Origin: Stomatobaculum longum
GTDB taxonomy: Bacteria; Bacillota; Clostridia; Lachnospirales; Lachnospiraceae
NCBI GenBank assembly: GCA_000242235.1
Contig: JH590861.1
Coordinates: 142,692-206,691 of the forward strand
Reading direction: 5' to 3'
Length of the DNA: 64,000 nucleotides
Of the stretch, positions 8,707 through 16,093 are shown piece after piece. The translations under genes were made by a program, and so were the position numbers. Numbering within the stretch: position 1 is the stretch's first letter; each line of letters begins with the position of its first letter. The notes under the pieces are model-generated. The model saw only the letters and a program-made list of their open reading frames with translations. It did not search any database and was not told the DNA's origin.

Positions 8707-8762
8707 AGCTGAAGCAGAATAGCTGAAGCAGAATAGCTGAAGCAGAAGAGCTGAAGCAGAAT
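8707..8762 (+). repeat. Tandem 14-bp repeat, four copies
   Basis: AGCTGAAGCAGAAT occurs four times head to tail (one base differs in the third). The other copy of the flanking repeat has only one unit (near 15881), so this is a local expansion between rlmD and its terminator. Confidence 0.9.
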
Positions 8763-8764
8763 AG

Positions 8765-8808
8765 CCTCCCGCCGTCTCTTAAAAGAGAGAATGGCGGGAG
8801 GTCTTTTT
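8765..8808 (+). terminator. Terminator after rlmD
   Basis: CCTCCCGCC pairs with GGCGGGAGG, inner TCTCT/AGAGA stem, then TCTTTTT. The same terminator is present at 15898. Confidence 0.92.
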
Positions 8809-8980
8809 ATGGCGTGAAACGTAAAAGTCCGGTCAAGCTGCGCGCCTGTAAGTTGAAAGTGGGCTGATCGACGGGGTACTGTCTCAAAGAAACAAAATGA
8901 GCAGTGGATGAAATTCCAACGGCTCTTTCGTATAATGGATGAGAATAGAAGTGAAATCAGATCGCAAATTGCAATAACAA

Positions 8981-10175
8981 GTTGAACATTGACAGTTGAA
9001 TAAGTCCTAAGCACACAGGATGGTTATCCTGGAGGAATGGTTACATTCCTCTTATGTTGTTCATAAGCACAGAGCGAGCAGACAGTCAGCCTGTGCTACC
9101 GAACGCTACGCGACCACGGTGTATATCCTGTCCGGTTCGTCCTCAAAGAGCTCATCCGGGGTACTGTAACCGAGTATCTTCCTCGGAAGGCTATTGCACC
9201 AGACTTCGATCTGGCAGATCTGCTCGTTCGTGAAGCTTTCGATCCTGCAACCCTTGGGGATGAATCTGCGGATCAGGTCCTCCAGTCCAGACAATAGCGA
9301 GAACTCGGAGCCGTTGTCCGTGGTGATCGTCTTGAAGACATCATCCCAGTGTTCTTCGTACTGGGATCTGACCTCCCGAAGCGCTTCCATGACTCCGTTC
9401 GGATCGCGGCCCGGTATGCGGATCATCCGGTATTCGCGGGTCTTCCGTTCGCTCATAGTAAGTAGTGCGTCATCGTTACCGCTTTTTGACCCGATGACCA
9501 GGTCCACCTCCCAGTGTCCGAACTCCGTACAATTTTCGATGCTGGCTGGCCGTTCCTCGATGCTTCTGCCCAGAACTCGCTTGTTTTTGCGAACTCGTGC
9601 TGTTTTGGGTAAGCAATGCAGCTTTTCCGGAAGATCAATGTTTCTGATGTTCAGAAGCCCAAGATCTGCGTAGCCGTAAAGCGTTTTCGTGCAGACGATC
9701 TGCTTCTCTGGTGAATGTTCCATCCTTCAGAGCGCGGTGGACACAGACATCCAGCGACCATTCGTCTTCAAAGAAGTGCTCTTCTACATAAGATACATAA
9801 GAGATGAAAGCGCTCTTTTTAAGAAGATCATAGTGACGGCAACAAGCTTCACGATTCTTCTCGTAGGCGGCCTGCCCGACTTTTGCCTTGTAACGGAAGA
9901 TGTTGCCCCTATAAAGAGTGACGGTACCGCGTTTGATCTCGTTACGAACGGTGTTGGGCGCGCAACCTAACTCTCCGGCAATCCTGTTGGGTGTCCATCC
10001 ATCTTTGAGACGAATTTGAATGACAACACGTTCTTCAAATGAAAGATGTTTACCTTTCCTGTGTTCAGTTGTAGAATGTACTTGGTTTATAGGGTCTTCT
10101 CCTTGTAAATGATGATTGAGCACATACATTCTACCAAAGAGAAACTTTATGGACTTTTCAGTATACCTGTTCAAC
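8981..10175 (-). mobile_element. IS30-family insertion sequence, degenerate
   Basis: Holds one broken IS30-type transposase gene on the minus strand. Imperfect terminal inverted repeats are suggested by GTTGAACA at 8981-8988 and TGTTCAAC at 10168-10175, with partial match further inward; the exact ends and any target duplication are not clear. Short hairpins (AGGAT/ATCCT and GAGGAATG/CATTCCTC) fill the 110 bases before the transposase stop codon. Confidence 0.7.
9106..10129 (-). pseudogene. IS30-family transposase, frameshifted and internally deleted
   Basis: The N-terminal part (start about 10129) has the IS30 helix-turn-helix (GKHLSFEERVVIQ, APNTVRNEIKRGT). The frame breaks near 9708, where TFTRE is continued in another frame by KQIVCTKTLYGYADLGLLNIRN. 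The DDE core keeps the first Asp (GHWEVDLVIGSK) and second Asp (TTDNGSEF), but about 35-40 residues that normally carry the catalytic Glu (ERGTNEN region) are missing: DNGSEFSLLSGLE runs almost directly into LIRRFIPKG. It cannot be active. Confidence 0.9.
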
Positions 10176-10204
10176 CTGATTTTACAATCGGCCGTATAAT
10201 TCTT

Positions 10205-10231
10205 GTTTAAGAATTGGTTTGTATTTGATAT
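10205..10231 (+). promoter_or_regulatory. Probable promoter of the SIR2-STAND gene
   Basis: TTGTTT (10205-10210), 15-17 base AT-rich spacer, TGATAT (10226-10231). An alternative -10, TATAAT at 10195-10200, lies just outside the IS30 end, so a hybrid promoter supplied by the insertion sequence is also possible. Confidence 0.45.
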
Positions 10232-10258
10232 TTAAAACTTTTATGGAGGAAGATAGAT

Positions 10259-12559
10259 ATGGCAATTCATGATGATTCGATTGATTGTGTAGAAATATTC
10301 AAAGAGGCATTGCAATCGGGGATTAATTTGTTTACTGGAGCTGGTTTTTCTAAACTTCCAGATGCGGAAGGGAATTTGCTCCCAGATGCAAATGAATTAT
10401 GTCCCCAAATATGCGAACGTTTTGGTATAGATGCGAGATACAAAGATGATTTAGAAAGACTTTCTAATATTGTAAATATACATCACAAAGACGCTTTTCA
10501 AAAATATTTGCGTGAAAAATTTACGGTTTCTTCTTATAATCATCAATATGATATATTGGATAGAATTTATTTGCATTCCTACATTACAACAAACATTGAT
10601 AATATTATTCAGTGTGTAATGGATTCAAGTAAAAGATATAGTCTGTTTAATATTTCTGAGTATGGTGCAAAGCGCAATGCATCATCTCTTCCATTCATTC
10701 CTTTGCATGGAAATGTGAAATATTTAAATTCCCATCTTTACTTTGGGAAAAATGAACTTGCAAATGTAGATTCAGATAATAAAGATTTATTTGATTTGAT
10801 GCATGCCAAGTTGCTTGAGGCTCCGACATTGTTTATAGGTTATGGATTTCACGATAATGCTGTAGAAAGAACGATTTCAAAATTATTACAGGAAGGCAAT
10901 CAGGATGTTTGGGTTCAATGTATGCCAAGTAGTGATAATATTGATTATTTTCGTGATATGGGATGCCATGTTATTGTGGGGACGACAGAAGAACTATTGA
11001 AATGGATTGATTTAAATATCCCCAACCAGGAAAAAATCTCGAACAATATAAATATAGATTCTCTTCGTCCTTATGCCATCCCAACTATTAATCAATTGGA
11101 AGTCGTACAAAGAGAAGATTACTATACTAAAGGCTATACACATTGGTATTGTATATTGTCAGATTACGCATATCAAACAAAAAATGTAAATGCGTTATAT
11201 GAAGCTGTTCTTAAAAATAAAAATATAATAGCAGTTGGAATTCCATTCTCCGGTAAGACTACGCTTATGATGCAAATAGCTGCTAAAGCGCAGGCAGAAT
11301 ACAAGATAATTTTATCAAATATTTCTGTAGAAGAAGCACAGCGAATTATTAACCTATTAGGTGGATCCAAGGCATTGGTTTTTGTAGATAATTGTTGTGA
11401 TGATATAACGGTTGTAAAATTGCTTATGCAACAAAGCAACTTTGGGGTATTAGGCTTTGCTGATGATTATGCTTTTGAGTCTACGAAACATCTTCTTGAA
11501 GGTGTATCAGTGAAGCGAAAAGATATAGGGGAATTAACAAGGGAAGAAGCACAGGGAATTTTTAATAAGATCCCTGTAAATTTTAGGAAACAAGAAGATT
11601 TATCATATAAAGATTCAGAAGATGAAAAATTCTCTATTCTGGAATTTGCTTCTCAAAATATAAAAAATATACTTACATCGAATCGTGTAAAAGACTTATT
11701 GGAAAGGGTTAACGAAGCCTCAGAAAAAACTTTTGATATTATTGCATTAAGTACCTATCTTACTTGCAATAAATCTTGTCTTAACATGGATGTGCTTTGT
11801 GCATTTGAGAATACTACAAATTATAGAATTCTCAGAGAGTATATTGATGCTACGCAAGGATACCTTAGTGAAATTAATGTTCCATTATCACAAGATATTG
11901 ATAATCAAGACTATTATGAATTGAGATCTAATTTGTTTGCGAGATTAGCGTATAAAGTATTAAAGTCACATTTTAAAGAAGAATTTAGTGCTGTAGTTCG
12001 CAAATTAATTTTGAGTGTGTCACCATACAAGATTTATCGGTATCATGTGTTTAGACGTAGTGCATTTGATGGGAAATTATTTTCAGACTTGTTTGGTGAC
12101 GATGCCTATAGTTTATATGAACGCATTTTTCAATTTGATAGTGGTGCATATACATTGCAACAGATGGCGTTGTATAAATCTCATCGTCATGACTTTAATG
12201 GAGCTTTTGAAGATATCGATAAAGCTATAAGTATAAATGGTTCTAACTTTAGCATGAAGAATTCACATGCAATCATATTGTTTGAGGCAAATAAAAACAA
12301 GAGAACTTCTATTTCTGAGGAAAGTATTGTGGAAGCAATGAATACTTTAAGAAAATGCTTTAGTAGTGATAAAAGAAAGGTCTATCACGCACAAAAATTT
12401 GCTGAATTTGCTGTATATTTAGCTAAAAACTGGAGGGATAGTTCTTACTTAGAAGAAGCAGAAAAATGGTTAGTACAACTCATAGGGACACAGGAATCTA
12501 CCAGTTCATCTACGAAGAACCTTTTAAGACAGGTACGTAGGGAATTATCAAGAATATAA
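10259..12559 (+). CDS. SIR2-STAND NTPase, Avs5-like probable anti-phage protein
   Basis: 766 aa. Residues 1-250 form a SIR2-like domain: NLFTGAGFSK (23-32, NAD-binding loop), TTNIDN near 110, LHG with candidate catalytic His150, and GYGFHD (194-199). Residues about 300-480 are a P-loop NTPase with Walker A GIPFSGKTT (327-335) and Walker B ALVFVDN (Asp377). The C-terminal half is helical and includes a TPR-like stretch after residue 640. In known SIR2-STAND proteins a phage protein is sensed by the C-terminal part, the NTPase oligomerises and SIR2 degrades NAD+, ending the infection. It stands alone, with GGAGGA before ATG 10259 and its own terminator; its base composition is much richer in AT than the flanks. 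The exact Avs class is inference. Confidence 0.8.
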   Translation: MAIHDDSIDCVEIFKEALQSGINLFTGAGFSKLPDAEGNLLPDANELCPQICERFGIDARYKDDLERLSNIVNIHHKDAFQKYLREKFTVSSYNHQYDILDRIYLHSYITTNIDNIIQCVMDSSKRYSLFNISEYGAKRNASSLPFIPLHGNVKYLNSHLYFGKNELANVDSDNKDLFDLMHAKLLEAPTLFIGYGFHDNAVERTISKLLQEGNQDVWVQCMPSSDNIDYFRDMGCHVIVGTTEELLKWIDLNIPNQEKISNNINIDSLRPYAIPTINQLEVVQREDYYTKGYTHWYCILSDYAYQTKNVNALYEAVLKNKNIIAVGIPFSGKTTLMMQIAAKAQAEYKIILSNISVEEAQRIINLLGGSKALVFVDNCCDDITVVKLLMQQSNFGVLGFADDYAFESTKHLLEGVSVKRKDIGELTREEAQGIFNKIPVNFRKQEDLSYKDSEDEKFSILEFASQNIKNILTSNRVKDLLERVNEASEKTFDIIALSTYLTCNKSCLNMDVLCAFENTTNYRILREYIDATQGYLSEINVPLSQDIDNQDYYELRSNLFARLAYKVLKSHFKEEFSAVVRKLILSVSPYKIYRYHVFRRSAFDGKLFSDLFGDDAYSLYERIFQFDSGAYTLQQMALYKSHRHDFNGAFEDIDKAISINGSNFSMKNSHAIILFEANKNKRTSISEESIVEAMNTLRKCFSSDKRKVYHAQKFAEFAVYLAKNWRDSSYLEEAEKWLVQLIGTQESTSSSTKNLLRQVRRELSRI

Positions 12560-12586
12560 TGAAGTTTATATTAACTACGATGTTTT

Positions 12587-12624
12587 ACTGCCCACTCATT
12601 GTTAAAATGGGTGGGCAGTTTTTA
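12587..12624 (+). terminator. Terminator of the SIR2-STAND gene
   Basis: CTGCCCACTCATT pairs with AATGGGTGGGCAG over a short loop, then TTTTTATTTTT. Confidence 0.93.
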
Positions 12625-12650
12625 TTTTTGAATTCATCACTTGACATTGT

Positions 12651-12884
12651 GGCAAAGATCTGCTCTCCGTCGATGAACTGCAGGTACTCGATGGTAATAA
12701 ATGTATTCTGCAGCTGCGCGGTGTGCGCCCTTTCATGTCGGATAAATATGATCTGACGAAACATCCCAATTATCAGCTGACCGGGGACTATGACAAGAAA
12801 CAGATGTGTGATATCGAGAAGCTCCTGAAGCATGGGCTGAAGCTACATCCCGACGATCAATATGAAGTTGTAAATGTCGGCTGA
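12651..12884 (+). pseudogene. C-terminal remnant of a TraG/VirD4-type conjugative coupling protein
   Basis: In one frame the stretch reads GKDLLSVDEL, then GNKCILQLRGVRPFMSDKYD, LTKHPNYQL, DYDKK and ends EVVNVG at TGA 12882. This is the C-terminal end of the VirD4-like TraG ATPases carried by Firmicutes conjugative elements. There is no start codon, no Walker motifs, and a stop just upstream, so only the tail is left. It is evidence that the surrounding island derives from a conjugative element. Confidence 0.75.
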
Positions 12885-12952
12885 CATCCATGTGTCTACA
12901 TGATAAGATCAAAACAGAAATCATCAAATCAGAATTTATATTAAGAGCAATC

Positions 12953-14011
12953 ATGAATGTAAGAAGGAGAATTTTTGGATATCTGCTGACCGAGTGGGGT
13001 GTCTTCTGTTTATGCCTGTTCATTGCAGAGCGGGTGACCGGGCAGGTCGTTCTGATAAGGTCAGTCAGACTGAAACTGGATGATTTTCTGTTCATCCTGC
13101 TGTGTCTTCTCTGTGCCGGTGCAGTTTCCTTTTTGATTCGTACATGGTGCAAAACGGTACGGAAGTCGGTAAAAGCATTGCTGGTCTGCGGCTGGATCGG
13201 GGTTATCTCCGGCCTGCTGTTGGGGAGTCTGATCTGGTTGGGACGTCATGCAGTTACGACCTGGCACGAATTCGATTCACCGGATCAGCAGTATTCGCTG
13301 GTCGCGGGAGAGTCTACATTTCTGCTCCTCGGCAATATCCGACTTTATGAACGGACTTCACCGATATTCATCAGGGAGCTGGATGCCACCCTATTCCCGG
13401 ATGACGGCTTTGCTGCTATTGCAAGGGGTGCATATGAGATCTCCTGGGTAGGAGATGTGGTAACGTTGTCTGTCGATCAGAATTATGATGACCTGTGGGA
13501 GAGTGTGAAATTGGATATGGCAGATGACGGTAAAGTGCTGGCTTCATATAGCTATTATCCGGATGGCAGGCCTGACTGGCTGTATGAGCAGGAAAAAACC
13601 TCTGGAAATGAGGAAACAGAATCTGGAACAGCTGATGCTGAACAGGCAGATGAATATCCTGATGAAGGAGAGCTGCGGATTATTAACGGCCTGCTGGCTG
13701 TAGCACGTACAGTTGGTGATGCAGATGTAGATGAGGCGAATGTCACATATACCGCGAAAGGGACGCCGGAGTTCGTGATTTCATCAGATTCGGAGGCGTA
13801 TACCTATATCCTGTATGATCGCGAATCCATGAATGGGAAATGTGCACTGTATGTACTCTATCAGTCAGCAACGGATAAGGAGGGAGATTCAGATCCGCAG
13901 ATCATGGAGATGTACGCATATGAATACGCCAGTGGCAAAGTCATCATGGCAGGCAGACATGCCTGGAGTGATGTAGGTACAGATGAATACCGTGAAGCGA
14001 CGGGAGAATAA
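12953..14011 (+). CDS. Hypothetical membrane-anchored protein
   Basis: 352 aa from ATG 12953; the frame is open back to 12890 but neither start has a good ribosome site. Three hydrophobic segments lie within the first 125 residues (RIFGYLLTEWGVFCLCLFI, FLFILLCLLCAGAVSFLI, ALLVCGWIGVISGLLLG), followed by a large soluble region with an acidic low-complexity stretch (NEETESGTADAEQADEY) and a beta-rich C-terminus. The topology suggests an outward-facing domain. I do not recognise the family. Composition is intermediate between the AT-rich neighbour and the host genes. A terminator follows at 14055. Confidence 0.6.
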   Translation: MNVRRRIFGYLLTEWGVFCLCLFIAERVTGQVVLIRSVRLKLDDFLFILLCLLCAGAVSFLIRTWCKTVRKSVKALLVCGWIGVISGLLLGSLIWLGRHAVTTWHEFDSPDQQYSLVAGESTFLLLGNIRLYERTSPIFIRELDATLFPDDGFAAIARGAYEISWVGDVVTLSVDQNYDDLWESVKLDMADDGKVLASYSYYPDGRPDWLYEQEKTSGNEETESGTADAEQADEYPDEGELRIINGLLAVARTVGDADVDEANVTYTAKGTPEFVISSDSEAYTYILYDRESMNGKCALYVLYQSATDKEGDSDPQIMEMYAYEYASGKVIMAGRHAWSDVGTDEYREATGE

Positions 14012-14054
14012 AAAATACCAGTTTGTCGGAAGAAAACTGAATATGCTTTTACTG

Positions 14055-14090
14055 AGATCTCGCACCAGAAAAGGTTCGGGATCTTTTTTG
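14055..14090 (+). terminator. Terminator after the membrane protein
   Basis: AGATCTCG pairs with CGGGATCT (one G-T pair), 16-base loop, then a run of six T. Confidence 0.7.
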
Positions 14091-14202
14091 CCCCGAAGGG
14101 GAGTGTGTAAAGAAATCTCTGTAAATAGGATTTCCTGTGTATTGACACTATCTGGCACTCGGCGATGATCGTGTGTCTTTTTTCGTTTGTCGGGTAAAAA
14201 GT

Positions 14203-14249
14203 CTCCCAAAGTAATTGGTTTTCTCCCAAAACGTTGATATAATTGGGAG
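14203..14249 (+). promoter_or_regulatory. fic promoter with three evenly spaced CTCCCAA operator-like boxes
   Basis: TTGGTT (14215-14220), exact 17-base spacer, TATAAT (14238-14243). CTCCCAA occurs at 14203-14209 and 14223-14229 and in inverse orientation (TTGGGAG) at 14243-14249, each 20 bases apart, bracketing both promoter boxes. The layout suggests an operator for a dedicated repressor. Confidence 0.6.
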
Positions 14250-14289
14250 CAAATAAAAGCGATTGGTAGAAAGAAAAAGACAAAAGACA

Positions 14290-15249
14290 ATGAGAAAATT
14301 TGATTACTCCATATTAAAAGATAGAACATGGGATAATGGAATACTGTCATATGTCTCACAGACACAGGAATATAAAGGCAAGCAGAAATATTTACAAAGC
14401 AGAAGCCGAGGGAGCTTAAACGCCTTATTGAGATAGCCGGAATACAGAGTACGGAAAGCTCTAACCGTATTGAAGGGATTGTAACAACCAATCCAAGGTT
14501 AAAACAGCTTACGGACGATAAGACCACGCCAAGAAATCGTGATGAAGAGGAAATTCTCGGCTATCGGAATGTTTTAGCTTTGGTGCATGAAGATTATAAT
14601 GCCATACCGGTAAGACCTAACTACATCCTGCAGATGCATAGGGATTTGCTGCGGTTTACAAATCTATCATATGGCGGGAGCTTTAAAACTGCGCCAAATG
14701 AAATAGACAGGGTTCTTGGCAATGGAAAGAAAGATACTGGTTCCGTGTTTTATACTGGATTTTCTCTGCATTCATCCATTTAATGACGGAAACGGAAGAA
14801 TGAGCAGACTTCTTACGCTGCTCCTGCTTTATCGCAGCGGATATATGGTCGGACAGTATATCAGTATCGAAAAGGCCATTGCGGATACAAAAGGGTCGTA
14901 TTACAAGGCCTTGGCGGATGCCGACAAACTGTGGCATGAAGAAAAGAATGATCCGAAGCCTTTTATAAAATATATGCTGGGTGTTATACTTGCCTGCTAC
15001 AGGGAATTTGAGGCGCGAGTGACTATTGCGGAAAAAAGCGGGGGTAGAAGCACATCTTATGATATCGTAAAGGAATTTGTGCTGAATAAAATCGGTACAT
15101 TTACGAAGCAGGAAGCAATGATGGCCTGTCCGAGTCTCGGAAGCTCCTCCGTGGAATCAGCCCTAAAAAAACTGGTCGAGGATGGAACCCTGACTCGATT
15201 GGGAGCAGGAAGAAAAACGCACTATGTCCGATCGGATGCTGCCATCTGA
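14290..15249 (+). pseudogene. Fic-domain protein, broken by frameshifts and an internal deletion
   Basis: Starts MRKFDYSILKDRTWDN, shifts frame near 14400 and continues as PRELKRLIEIAGIQSTESSN and IEGIVTTNPRLKQL; shifts again near 14715, where about 30 residues between TAPNEI and the core are missing. The last frame holds the Fic motif HPFNDGNGR, the family tail and a C-terminal winged-helix region (DIVKEFVLNKIGTFTKQEA). The normal protein AMPylates a target. With two frame breaks the full enzyme cannot be made; an ATG at 14716 could give a 177-aa C-terminal fragment that still contains the Fic motif. Confidence 0.88.
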
Positions 15250-15318
15250 AATAGAAATATAAGAGGCGGTCAAGAGGTTATCGGGCTCTGATAACTTTGA
15301 AGTTGTAGAGGTGATACG

Positions 15319-15708
15319 GTGTTATTTCACATTTTTAATTCTCAGGAGGAACGAAGGAACTATGGTGGTTCTGCATTCGTTGAAATACAATTTTGTAAGT
15401 TACCAAGTGGAACTGCCACAGATAGATTAGTTGCAGTTGATAGTATAAATAACTGGCAAGATGATTCTTTGTATATAGATGACGAAAATGTATTTTACAA
15501 AGAATACAGTAGTGTTTTTGATTGTGGTATATATAACAATTTGAAGTGCGGAACGGTAGATGTATACGGAATCAACTACTATGCACCAGCTTTAATAGAT
15601 TCTATTATAGAAAGACTTCGTAGAGAAAAACCGGTAGATTATGAAGTATTGATAGAATGGCTGATTAAGTCAAGAAGATATAACGGATTCTACATTTTAG
15701 GGTTATAA
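15319..15708 (+). CDS. Hypothetical small protein
   Basis: 129 aa, GTG start with GAGGTGA six bases upstream. Soluble, rich in Tyr, Ile and Asp, no signal peptide or membrane segment; I recognise no motif. Composition is AT-rich like the SIR2-STAND gene. Size and charge resemble immunity-type small proteins of polymorphic toxin loci, but no toxin stands beside it, so no function is assigned. Confidence 0.6.
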   Translation: MLFHIFNSQEERRNYGGSAFVEIQFCKLPSGTATDRLVAVDSINNWQDDSLYIDDENVFYKEYSSVFDCGIYNNLKCGTVDVYGINYYAPALIDSIIERLRREKPVDYEVLIEWLIKSRRYNGFYILGL

Positions 15709-15831
15709 ACAACTTCCAGTTTATCGAGCTGAAAGTCACCTGTGGACAACTTCCCTCAAAGCGATTTCCGTGGATGGTTTCTAAACACAAAAATATTGAA
15801 AACCTCTGACATCAACGGCGTTGTCCTACGA

Positions 15832-15870
15832 CACTTGGAGTGCTTGGCATTGCTAGAAAAGAAGTCATAA
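15832..15870 (+). pseudogene. Detached 3' end of rlmD (12 codons) at the right island boundary
   Basis: Reads HLECLALLEKKS then TAA, against HLECVALLEKKS at the real rlmD end. Immediately upstream the match fades. This is what remains of the original gene end when an element inserts in the 3' end of a gene and supplies a new end. Confidence 0.75.
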
Positions 15871-15897
15871 GAATAAAGAACTGCTGAAGCAGAATAG

Positions 15898-15941
15898 CCT
15901 CCCGCCGTCTCTTAAAAGAGAGAATGGCGGGAGGTCTTTTT
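15898..15941 (+). terminator. Terminator (second copy of the rlmD terminator)
   Basis: CCTCCCGCC with GGCGGGAGG and an inner TCTCT/AGAGA stem, followed by TCTTTTT. Confidence 0.9.
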
Positions 15942-16063
15942 ATGGCGAGAAACGTAGAAGTCCGGATAAGCTTTGCGCCTGTAAGCCGAAAGAGGGCTGA
16001 TCGGCGGGGCCCTTTCCCAAAGAAACTAAATGAGCAGTGGATGAAATTCCGACGGCTCTTTCG

Positions 16064-16069
16064 TATAAT
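16064..16069 (+). promoter_or_regulatory. -10 box of the DUF2974 gene
   Basis: TATAAT 25 bases before the start codon; no good -35 is visible. An identical box without a gene is left at 8931. Confidence 0.5.
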
Positions 16070-16093
16070 GAATGAGAATAGAGGTGAAATCAT

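Larger units (their letters stand above)
8657..8959 (+). repeat. Left copy of the island-flanking direct repeat
   Basis: From the codons HLEC of rlmD through its stop, the terminator, a TATAAT box (8931-8936) and GTGAAATCA, this segment matches 15832-16092, roughly 90 percent by eye over the last 195 bases. A 15-base block, GAAAAGAAGTCATAA (8681-8695), covering the rlmD stop is identical in both copies. This copy has lost the gene that followed, so its promoter now points at the insertion sequence. The 8696-8980 stretch contains nothing else. Confidence 0.85.
15832..16092 (+). repeat. Right copy of the island-flanking direct repeat
   Basis: Matches 8657-8959. This copy keeps the functional downstream gene: terminator (15898-15941), TATAAT (16064-16069), GAGGTGA ribosome site and the DUF2974 start codon. 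The 15709-15831 stretch before it shows no gene. Confidence 0.85.

Noticed and set aside
9106-10129. Programmed -1 frameshift in the IS30 transposase
   Set aside because: IS30 transposases are single ORFs, there is no A-rich slippery heptamer at the junction, and a second lesion removes an active-site residue.
12559-12756. Small plus-strand ORF after the SIR2-STAND gene
   Set aside because: It runs through the terminator hairpin and overlaps the TraG remnant in a different frame.
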